The notes below the pieces were generated by a model. That model saw nothing but the letters and a program-made list of their open reading frames with translations, was not told the DNA's origin and did no database searches. From positions 1-58,109 of the forward strand of contig UQMY01000015.1 in assembly GCA_900542325.1 (NCBI GenBank): a DNA stretch of 58,109 nucleotides, written 5' to 3'. Position 1 is the stretch's first letter; every line of letters starts with the position of its first letter. The stretch is from an uncultured Collinsella sp. Its GTDB lineage: Bacteria > Actinomycetota > Coriobacteriia > Coriobacteriales > Coriobacteriaceae. A program made the position numbers and the translations under genes. Positions 7,192-14,015 of this stretch are shown here, in pieces.

Positions 7192-7877
7192 CGGGCGATC
7201 TCCTCGAAAGCCGGGGCCATATCGCCGTCAACGAGAATCGTCTCGCACGATGCATCGGGCGCCATAGCCTGGCTGTAGTTGAACACGATGTAGGTGGCGT
7301 GCTCGCAGACGTTCGCGATCTGGGCGAGCATGTGCTTTATGATGCCGTTGCGCAGTCCCACGCCAAGTTCGAGGATGGCGACCCTGCCGTTGCGATGGGC
7401 TTGCACAAGGCGCTCGAGCTCCTCGAGCTGGGCCGTGGCGAGGGCGTCTGGATGGGCGAGACGCCGCTCGTCGATCGACGTGCGTATGCTCCCCTCCGTC
7501 TCGAGCACGCGCTCCTCGTCGAACCCGGCGCGCGCGAAGTGCCCGTCGATGTTGCATGTGACCACGAAGGTGTCGGCGTGCTCCGTAAGACGCCGCAGCC
7601 CGTTCATGAGCGAGCCGGGCTCATATTCGAGATACTCCTTTTGATGGAACCGCTCGGCCCATCGGCGTCGCACGCTGGCATCCGGGGAAGCGAGCCCCTG
7701 CAGTATGCAGCCGATGCCGTCTGCCTGGGCGAGGTCCCCGTACGCCTCTTGGAAATGAGCATCGGCGCAGAAAAGGTTGAGCCCCTCCGCCATGTCGAGT
7801 CCGTTGCTAGCGCCGATGATGACAAGATCCGCTTCGGCTAGCGCCCTGCCTATGCGAACTGCTTTCGCCGTCTCCAT
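7179..7877 (-). CDS. Sirtuin-like protein 2, degenerate (no zinc ribbon)
   Basis: A 232-residue protein related to its two neighbours by VIIGASNGLDMAEGLNLF at the N-terminus (NAD-binding loop), VVTCNIDGHFARAGF in place of the TNQD segment, and VAILELGVGLRNGIIKHML toward the C-terminus. It lacks the Cys-x-x-Cys pairs of the zinc ribbon, and the catalytic stretch reads ETEGS, with neither His nor Gln. It may be a non-catalytic partner or regulator of the other two. It starts three bases after gene 3 ends, with GGGGAGG as ribosome site overlapping that stop. Annotation as a pseudoenzyme is inference. Confidence 0.65.
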   Translation of the reverse strand: METAKAVRIGRALAEADLVIIGASNGLDMAEGLNLFCADAHFQEAYGDLAQADGIGCILQGLASPDASVRRRWAERFHQKEYLEYEPGSLMNGLRRLTEHADTFVVTCNIDGHFARAGFDEERVLETEGSIRTSIDERRLAHPDALATAQLEELERLVQAHRNGRVAILELGVGLRNGIIKHMLAQIANVCEHATYIVFNYSQAMAPDASCETILVDGDMAPAFEEIARCHP

Positions 7878-7880
7878 GCG

Positions 7881-8846
7881 CTACCTCCCCAGCGTCTTGC
7901 GCACGTCGGCGAGCACGTCGGCGATGTCGGCGCGAACGGCGAGCCCCCGATCCTCGATCGCGCGGGGGAGAAACTGCGTCTTGTTGTTTACGGCGATGTA
8001 GCTGGCCTGCGGTAACTGCGCCGTGAGGGCCCAGAACGGCTCCTGGATAAACGCGGGCGTCATGCGGCCCACACCCAGCTCGAGGAAGAGGATCCTCTGC
8101 CGTGCGTGCGCGTCGAGCCAGTCGGACACCTTGCGGTACTGCTCCTCGTAGAGTTCGCCCTGCAGGAAGTTGCCGTAGCCGCGAACCCAGGGGAACGCCT
8201 CTGCCCCGCAGTGCGGGCAGCGCGGCACGAGCTCTGTCGGAACCTCCAGACCGTCTCCCATGGCCTCTACCATGTGGGAGACCGGCTCGACCGCGTTCCA
8301 CACCTCGTCGGTGCAACAGTGGGAGCACTGAAAGAAGCGGTGGTCGCCTTGGATCTCTGCCACTTTCTCCCAGGGATAGAGCTTCACAAACTGCGTGTCC
8401 TGGTTGGTGGTGAGCACGAAGAAATCCTTCTCGGCGAGAATGGCGTCGAGGTTCCTGTAGGGCTTGCGCAGCGGGGCGTTGAGCGTGGTGTCGAGGAAGG
8501 TGGCGAGGTATCCCCAGCGCGCCTCGGCGGTGGGCCAGCGGTAGAACGACCCCTCGAAAGCGCCCTTGAAACCGTAGCGCTCGGCGAATTTGCCGAAATG
8601 CCTGCGATAGGTTGCGTTGTCCTCGTAATAGAAGTCGCCGCCGCCCGCCGCGGAGAGCCCGGAGGCCCCGCCCACCAGCACGCAATCGGCTTCTTCGATC
8701 ATACGGGCGAAGTCCTCGATTTGCTGGTCGTAGGGCTCGGGCTCGCGGTCACTCAGCTCATAGGGCGTGCTGCCGCTGCGGTAGGCGGCATGAAGGGAAA
8801 ACGATCGGTTGGTGAGCTCGATAACGAGCTGCTCGTACAGGGTCAC
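7881..8846 (-). CDS. Sirtuin-like NAD-binding protein 3 (SIR2 family, Gln variant)
   Basis: A 321-residue protein and first gene of the operon. An extra N-terminal segment of about 50 residues precedes the glycine motif VGGASGLSAAGGGDFYY. TTNQDTQF holds the conserved Asn near 148, and EIQGDHRFFQCSHCC gives Gln166 at the catalytic position and the first zinc cysteines; CPHC follows. The start is GTG, with AAGAAGG upstream; the homologous start in the broken copy is ATG. It faces a TetR gene across a conserved 143-base spacer. Together with Gln130 in protein 1 this points to a SirTM-like, not a classical deacetylase, chemistry. Substrate unknown. Confidence 0.75.
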   Translation of the reverse strand: MTLYEQLVIELTNRSFSLHAAYRSGSTPYELSDREPEPYDQQIEDFARMIEEADCVLVGGASGLSAAGGGDFYYEDNATYRRHFGKFAERYGFKGAFEGSFYRWPTAEARWGYLATFLDTTLNAPLRKPYRNLDAILAEKDFFVLTTNQDTQFVKLYPWEKVAEIQGDHRFFQCSHCCTDEVWNAVEPVSHMVEAMGDGLEVPTELVPRCPHCGAEAFPWVRGYGNFLQGELYEEQYRKVSDWLDAHARQRILFLELGVGRMTPAFIQEPFWALTAQLPQASYIAVNNKTQFLPRAIEDRGLAVRADIADVLADVRKTLGR

Positions 8847-8989
8847 TGGATACCTTCTTTCAGCTATTATAAACACGTGTCTATAAAAAGTATCCATGTC
8901 GATTTGCTTAAGAGCAATGAACAGCTTCGGCCTGCTGTCGATAAACGAGCGTTTGCCGGGCATTGTCGAGCGTTGCAATTGGAGGGGTA
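8847..8989. promoter_or_regulatory. Divergent promoter region, TetR / sirtuin operon (copy 2)
   Basis: The 143-base spacer between the sirtuin-like operon and its TetR gene closely follows the copy at 5556-5698. It contains a short palindrome ACACGTGT followed by CTATAAAAAGTATCC, and the shared GTCGATAAACGA block. It probably contains the operator of the TetR regulator. Confidence 0.55.
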
Positions 8990-9679
8990 ATGGAAGCGGG
9001 GAAGATCGATCGTCGCCGACGCTATACACTCTCGGTCATACGGGAGGCGTTCTTCGCGCTGCTGGCCGAGGTCGGCTTCGCGAAGATGACGGTAGCGGAT
9101 ATCTGCCGCCGTGCCGATATTAACCGTGGCACGTTCTATCTGCACTACGAGGACAAGTTCGCCCTGCTCGACGCGCTTATCGACGAGGCCTTGGCGGCGG
9201 TGCCGCCGCTCGAGGGAACGGAGGCGGGTGCCCTCTGCCAGCGTCCGCCGGCAAACGATGACTATTATCTGCTCTACTCGGATGACGACGCGTACGCTCG
9301 GGTGGCACAGCGCGTCGTCGAGCGCGGCGCCGAGCAGATGGTTCCCTCGATCATGGAGGAGACTGGGCTTTCGCGCGAGGACGCCTATCTGCTCTTCGTC
9401 CACAACGTCCAGGGAAATCTCGCGGTCAACCGCCTGCTCGGTTGGAGGCGAGGGCCCGAGTTTGCCCACGCTCAGGAGCTGCTCAGCGCCTATTCCGAAG
9501 GGGCATGCGGGCGGTATCGGCTCGTCACGATCCCCGTAGTTGATCTTGACAGCGTGCCATTTCAGGCAGGCGACGTTGCTATGGCCCCTCTTTGGTTTTC
9601 GATGTTGTATAAGGCAATCGCAATCGCCTTGAGCTTCTTTAGGGAACTTGAGCAAGAGATATGGCCTGCTGGCGATTGA
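8990..9679 (+). CDS. TetR/AcrR family regulator (module copy 2), altered C-terminus
   Basis: A 229-residue TetR repressor. Residues 1-50 carry the helix-turn-helix (KMTVADICRRADINRGTFY). It matches the copy at 5699-6259 almost residue for residue to AYSEG. After that the two diverge: here one base fewer in a G-run shifts the frame, and the protein runs on about 50 residues (ACGRYRLVTIPVVDL to IWPAGD) instead of ending soon after. The start ATG before EAGKID has GGAGGGG upstream. It faces the intact three-gene sirtuin operon, which it likely represses. The added tail is probably neutral, but could alter dimer or ligand behaviour. Confidence 0.88.
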   Translation: MEAGKIDRRRRYTLSVIREAFFALLAEVGFAKMTVADICRRADINRGTFYLHYEDKFALLDALIDEALAAVPPLEGTEAGALCQRPPANDDYYLLYSDDDAYARVAQRVVERGAEQMVPSIMEETGLSREDAYLLFVHNVQGNLAVNRLLGWRRGPEFAHAQELLSAYSEGACGRYRLVTIPVVDLDSVPFQAGDVAMAPLWFSMLYKAIAIALSFFRELEQEIWPAGD

Positions 9680-9747
9680 TTAACCCCATTTGTTTTGGTT
9701 ACAAGAAAAAATGCTGCGCGCCTGCAGCATGAAGGAGAGGGAATCCT

Positions 9748-10278
9748 ATGAATATCGTTGTATTGAGCGGCAGCCCGCGTAAGGGCGCCAATACCGATAC
9801 CATGGTCGAGGCGTTTGTCGAGACCGCGCGTGAGGGCGGCCATACGGTCGAGGTCATCCGCGTTGCCAGCAAGAAGATCGCCGGCTGCTTGGGATGCCAG
9901 TACTGCTTCGCCCATGAGGGCGTCTGCGTGCAGAAGGATGACATGGCCAACGTGATTGAGTCGCTGAAAGACACCGACATGGTTGTCTTCGCTTCGCCTA
10001 TCTACTGGTTTGATATCACTGCGCAGGAAAAGACCGCCATCGACCGCCTGTACGCCTTCGGTGCCACGGGTTTCCCGTTCACCAAGACGGCCCTTTTGCT
10101 CGATAGCCACAGCGAGGGTGTCTATGATGCGGCGATTGCCATGTACAAGTCAACCTGCGCGTACTGCAAGTGGGAGGACCAGGGCATTGTCACCATTAGC
10201 GGCATGACCGAGCGCGACAGCATGGCCTCCTCGCCCAAGTTGGAAGAGGTGCGCGAGCTCGCCCGCAAGCTCGCCTAA
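9748..10278 (+). CDS. Flavodoxin-family NAD(P)H-dependent oxidoreductase
   Basis: A 176-residue flavoprotein of the NADPH-dependent FMN reductase group. The FMN phosphate loop is VLSGSPRKGANTDT at the N-terminus; GCLGCQYCF carries a CxxC pair and FASPIYWFDITAQEK is the second flavin-binding loop. Such proteins reduce quinones, azo or nitro compounds, or metal centres; the substrate here is unknown. AAGGAGAGGG precedes the ATG. A small hairpin (9712-9731) lies just before the ribosome site. It stands alone after the TetR gene in the same direction and could be under the same control, though the 68-base gap allows its own promoter. Confidence 0.88.
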   Translation: MNIVVLSGSPRKGANTDTMVEAFVETAREGGHTVEVIRVASKKIAGCLGCQYCFAHEGVCVQKDDMANVIESLKDTDMVVFASPIYWFDITAQEKTAIDRLYAFGATGFPFTKTALLLDSHSEGVYDAAIAMYKSTCAYCKWEDQGIVTISGMTERDSMASSPKLEEVRELARKLA

Positions 10279-10291
10279 GGACAAGAGGAGC

Positions 10292-10356
10292 GCATGGCAA
10301 TCAGCACAAGCGGAAATGCTTGCTGCCCTTACCAAGAGGATTGCTGATTGCCATGC
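10292..10356. repeat. Long perfect inverted repeat with nested hairpin
   Basis: Arms of 15 bases (10292-10306 and 10342-10356, GCATGGCAATCAGCA and its complement) enclose 35 bases that themselves hold CAAGC/GCTTG (10307-10322). It lies between the convergent flavoprotein and ATPase genes. No T-run follows, so it is not a classical terminator. It may be a bidirectional transcript-end structure or a miniature mobile repeat. Confidence 0.6.
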
Positions 10357-10386
10357 AACGATGCTCCCGCGGACAATTCCGGTGTG

Positions 10387-11481
10387 CTAAAACGCCTTCT
10401 CGTTCAAGAATTCCCTGAACGCGGGGATGTCGAAGCCGACGAGGCCACGTCCACGTTCCCCGATAACGCCGTCCTCGAGGAGGCGGCGTTTGTATTGGCT
10501 TGCGTAGTTGCTGGCGACGCCCATGCGTTTGGCTATCTCCGAGACCCTGCTGGGGCCAGAATCGGGCAGCATCGCGAGCAAAAACTCAATGTCTTTATCG
10601 GAAAGCTCCTGATAGGTCGTTTCGAGAATACGATCGCGCAGCTCCATACGGGCAAGCAGAGAACCCTGCTGGACATCGGATGTACTGATTTGGGGCGAGT
10701 TTTCCGAAACATCCCAAGTGCGATATCCGACGAGCTGCATCATGTAGGGAAATCCGTCGACGGCCTTCACGGCATCCTCGAGCGCTTCTGGCGTGATTGA
10801 GCGTCCTCCTGCTTCAATGGTTTTACGAAATGCATTTGCAATCTCAACATCAGTGATTCGTCCCAGCTGATGATACTGGGAGCGTCTGAGGAACGAGACG
10901 GAATCGTTACGTAGCAACGCCGATACTTTGTAGGGCAGTCCTGCCATGAGTAGGGCAACTTTTTTACCTTCGCGTACAAAGTGCTGGTAAACAGAGGCAA
11001 ATTGAAGCATTTCTTCGAGATCGACGGTGACTTCATCGATGGTGATGAGAAGTCCGATGTCATGTTTTTCGAGTTGCTTAAAGATGCCATTCATGCGCGT
11101 GCGCCAGTTGCCCTGAGCCTCTTGAGCGTATGTCCAATCGATGCCCACTGGGCCAATTTGAACACCGTTTATGCGCGCGTGAGGCTGTGAGAGGTAGCTA
11201 TCTGCGGCTTCTTTGGTTCGCTCGATAATATCTTCGAGCATGCCTGGCATGGCGGAGACATTTGCTGCGATCCAGTCGTGTTCAAGCGCCGTTTCTGAAA
11301 GGAGCGAGAGAAGTGCCGTCTTGCCCGTTCCCCTTGCGCCAGTAAAAATGGTCGACAGGTTGGGATCTCCTGGGCCGTTGATAAAGCCACGGTTGATGTC
11401 GCGCAGGATATGCTCGCGACCCGCTAGAAAGGGAGGGACGCTTCCAAATGTTGGGGTAAAGGGGTTCTTGCTGTACTCCAT
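10387..11481 (-). CDS. P-loop ATPase with C-terminal winged helix (ATPase 1)
   Basis: A 364-residue AAA/STAND-type ATPase. Walker A is GARGTGKT at 48-55 and Walker B is LLITIDE ending near 150. The C-terminal 70 residues look like a winged helix (SRVSEIAKRMGVASNYASQYKRRLLEDGVI). Family knowledge: such archaeal-type ATPases are common in gut bacteria, patchily distributed and of unknown role. The start is the ATG before EYSKNP with AAAGGAG upstream. Three 19-base tandem repeats lie directly before the ribosome site, suggesting autoregulation through the winged helix. It is a single-gene unit between transcription terminators. It may belong to a mobile or defence-related group; this is inference. 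Confidence 0.75.
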   Translation of the reverse strand: MEYSKNPFTPTFGSVPPFLAGREHILRDINRGFINGPGDPNLSTIFTGARGTGKTALLSLLSETALEHDWIAANVSAMPGMLEDIIERTKEAADSYLSQPHARINGVQIGPVGIDWTYAQEAQGNWRTRMNGIFKQLEKHDIGLLITIDEVTVDLEEMLQFASVYQHFVREGKKVALLMAGLPYKVSALLRNDSVSFLRRSQYHQLGRITDVEIANAFRKTIEAGGRSITPEALEDAVKAVDGFPYMMQLVGYRTWDVSENSPQISTSDVQQGSLLARMELRDRILETTYQELSDKDIEFLLAMLPDSGPSRVSEIAKRMGVASNYASQYKRRLLEDGVIGERGRGLVGFDIPAFREFLNEKAF

Positions 11482-11490
11482 GGTAGCTCC

Positions 11491-11547
11491 TTTGCAGGTT
11501 TTGCTAATTTTTGCAAGTTTTGCTAACTTTTGCAAGTTTTGCTAACG
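11491..11547. repeat. Three tandem 19-bp repeats in the ATPase 1 promoter
   Basis: The plus-strand unit TTTGCAAGTTTTGCTAACT occurs three times head to tail at 11491, 11510 and 11529 with at most two or three differences. The array ends about ten bases from the ATPase 1 start codon and overlaps the likely promoter and leader. It looks like an operator array. Confidence 0.8.
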
Positions 11548-11580
11548 ACTGACCAAAGGGCATCGAAGTAGTGACGCTGA

Positions 11581-11634
11581 CATTTTTTACGCAGAAAAAT
11601 AAGCAGAAATCAATTTATCTGCGTTAAAAAAATA
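11581..11634. terminator. Bidirectional terminator-like hairpin
   Basis: TTTTTTACGCAG and CTGCGTTAAAAAAA form complementary arms about 28 bases apart (an inner ATAAGC/TTTAT pairing is possible), giving A/T runs on both sides. It lies between the topoisomerase gene end and the ATPase 1 promoter. Confidence 0.5.
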
Positions 11635-11636
11635 GT

Positions 11637-11693
11637 TGAGAAGAAAAACGACGAGTCCCGGGCGCAATGCCGTTGCGTTCCGGGCCTCGTCGC
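11637..11693 (-). terminator. Rho-independent terminator of the topoisomerase operon
   Basis: On the minus strand CGACGAG-CCCGG-CGCAA pairs with TTGCG-CCGGG-CTCGTCG and is followed by TTTTTCTTCTC. It lies about 40 bases after the parC-like stop codon. Confidence 0.8.
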
Positions 11694-11729
11694 TTTGCGA
11701 AGTATCTAACGATCTCGTTGCCGTGGTAC

Positions 11730-13970
11730 CTAGTCAAACAAACTCGGCATGTCATTTTCCTTCATGAGGGCGCCGGCGGAGGGCAGGCTCTGCGCGGTGA
11801 ACTTTTCGGCCGAGACGCCGGCGCCGAGGATGTCCTCGGTTGTGCCGACGGTGGTGACCGAGCGGCCCTTCTTGGCCGTAAAGGCCTGGACGCCCTGCGT
11901 GTTGGTGGTCGTCTTGGTCTTGAGCAGCGACGTGTTGAAGTTCATCAGGCGGTAGTCGCTCGAGACCAGCGCGAGGTCGCGGTCATCCTTGAGCACCTGG
12001 GCATACAGCAGCTTGCTGCCGCCATAGATGGCGTTCTTCAGGCGCTTGCGGTTGGTCTTGGTGACGTATCCAGAAAGCGCGACGCGCACCACGCGGCCGT
12101 TCTCAAAGACAAACAGCACGTCGGCCTTGTAGTCCTCGGGGTCGATGACCCAGATGACGCTCTCGTCGGGTTCCATCTCAAGATCGGTCGGCAGGTACGA
12201 GCCCAGCTGGGCCGACTTGGTGTCCTCAAACGCTGCAACCTTGCACTTGTACACCTGGCTCTTGTTGGTAAAGACCAGCAGCTCGTGGGTGTTGGAGGAC
12301 GGGAACTCGATAAAGGGTTTGTCGCCATCCTTGTACTTGAGCGTGGTCGCCTTCTTGAGCACGCGGTCCGTCATCTTCTTAAGGTAGCCATCGCGCGAGA
12401 GCATGATGGTGACCGGGTACTCCTCGACCTCGGGCTCCAAGCTTACCTCGATAACCTCATGGGGCTCGATCCTGCCCGTGCGGCGCGGCATCACGTACTT
12501 CTTATTGACCGCAGCCAGCTCGTCGCTGATGACCTTCTTGATGTTCTCCTCGCTGGAGAGGATCTCCTCGAGCTCGGCAATCTCGCCCTCGAGCTTGGCG
12601 ATGTCCTTGGTGCGGTTGAGGATGTACTCCTCGTTGATGTTGCGGAGCTTGAGCTCGGCGACAAACTCGGCCTGAGTCTCGTCGATGTCGAAGCCGCGCA
12701 TGAGGTTGGGCACGACCTCGGCCTCGAGCTTGGTGCCGCGGATGATGGCGATGGCCTTGTCGATGTCGAGCAGGATCGCCTCAAGGCCGTGCAGCAGGTG
12801 CAGGCGCTCGGACTTTTTGCCCAGGTCAAAGTTGATGCGGCGACGCGTGGACTCAATACGCCACTTGACCCACTCGTGCAGGATCTGGCGCACGCCCATA
12901 ACGCGAGGGTAACCATCGACCAGTACGTTGAAGTTGCACGAGAACGAATCCTGCAGCGTGGTCGAGCGATAGAGCTTCGCCATGAGCTTGTCGGGGTCGA
13001 CGCCGCGCTTAAGGTCGATAGCGATGCGCAGACCCGAAAGGTCGGTCTCATCGCGAATGTCTGCGATCTCTTTGACCTTGCCCTCTTTGGAGAGCTTGAC
13101 GATGCGCTCGATGATGACATCGGTCTTGGTGGTGTAGGGGATCTCATACACCTCGATGATGCGCTCTTCGGGAATCCAGCGCCAGCGGGAGCGAATCTGG
13201 AAGCTGCCCAGGCCGGTCTCGACGATCTTCTCCATCTCCTCGCGGCGGTAGATAATCTCGCCGCCGGTCGAGAAGTCGGGCATGGGCATGTACTCGAGCA
13301 GGTCGCAGTCGGGATCCTGCAGGTAGTGCATCGTGGCGGTGCAGACCTCGTTGAGGTTGAAACCGCAGATGTCGGACGCCATGGCGACGCCGATGCCCTT
13401 ATTGGCCGAGACAAGGATGTTGGGGAACGTGGTGGGCAGCAGGCGCGGCTCCTTCATGGCGCCGTCGTAGCTGTCGACGAAGTCGACCGGGTCCTTGTCG
13501 ATGTCCTTGAAGATCTCGGCGCTGATGGGGGAGAGCTTGGCCTCGGTGTAACGCGAGGCGGCGTAGCTCAGGTCGCCCGAATAGTACTTGCCAAAGTTGC
13601 CCTTCGACTCCACGAAGGGGGCAAGCAGCGCTTCGTTGCCCGTCGCCAGGCGCACCATCGTTTCGTAGATCGCGGCATCGCCGTGCGGGTTGAGCTTCAT
13701 GGTCTGACCCACGATGTTGGCGCTCTTTTGGCGCTCGCCCTTGAGCAGGCCCATCTTGTACATAGTGTAGAGCAGCTTGCGGTGCGAGGGCTTAAAGCCG
13801 TCGATCTCGGGGAATGCGCGCGAGACGTTGACGCTCATGGCGTAGGGCATGTAGTTGACCTCGAGCGTCTGCGTGATCGGCTGGTCGGTGACCTCGGAGT
13901 GCAGGCCGATGACGTTCTCGGCGTTGACCTGCTTTTTCTTTGGCTGGTTCTTCGTCTTCTTCTTTGCCAC
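11730..13970 (-). CDS. parC: Type IIA topoisomerase subunit A (ParC-like)
   Basis: A 746-residue DNA-cleaving subunit. The catalytic tyrosine is in AASRYTEAKLSP (Tyr141), the winged-helix region contains KPSHRKLLYTMYKMG, and a C-terminal beta-pinwheel follows (RDGYLKKMTD, LLVFTNKSQVYK, LFVFENGRVVRV). No GyrA box is seen, so a ParC/topoisomerase IV-type role fits better than gyrase. The quinolone-determining stretch reads HGDAAIYE, with Ala99 and Glu103 where E. coli GyrA has Ser83 and Asp87. The basic N-terminus is lysine-rich. It follows the parE-like gene by 45 bases in one operon and ends in a terminator. Confidence 0.88.
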   Translation of the reverse strand: MAKKKTKNQPKKKQVNAENVIGLHSEVTDQPITQTLEVNYMPYAMSVNVSRAFPEIDGFKPSHRKLLYTMYKMGLLKGERQKSANIVGQTMKLNPHGDAAIYETMVRLATGNEALLAPFVESKGNFGKYYSGDLSYAASRYTEAKLSPISAEIFKDIDKDPVDFVDSYDGAMKEPRLLPTTFPNILVSANKGIGVAMASDICGFNLNEVCTATMHYLQDPDCDLLEYMPMPDFSTGGEIIYRREEMEKIVETGLGSFQIRSRWRWIPEERIIEVYEIPYTTKTDVIIERIVKLSKEGKVKEIADIRDETDLSGLRIAIDLKRGVDPDKLMAKLYRSTTLQDSFSCNFNVLVDGYPRVMGVRQILHEWVKWRIESTRRRINFDLGKKSERLHLLHGLEAILLDIDKAIAIIRGTKLEAEVVPNLMRGFDIDETQAEFVAELKLRNINEEYILNRTKDIAKLEGEIAELEEILSSEENIKKVISDELAAVNKKYVMPRRTGRIEPHEVIEVSLEPEVEEYPVTIMLSRDGYLKKMTDRVLKKATTLKYKDGDKPFIEFPSSNTHELLVFTNKSQVYKCKVAAFEDTKSAQLGSYLPTDLEMEPDESVIWVIDPEDYKADVLFVFENGRVVRVALSGYVTKTNRKRLKNAIYGGSKLLYAQVLKDDRDLALVSSDYRLMNFNTSLLKTKTTTNTQGVQAFTAKKGRSVTTVGTTEDILGAGVSAEKFTAQSLPSAGALMKENDMPSLFD

Positions 13971-14015
13971 GATTTCCTCTTGAACTTCTTATGGGCCGTC
14001 GTTATCGATTTGCTG

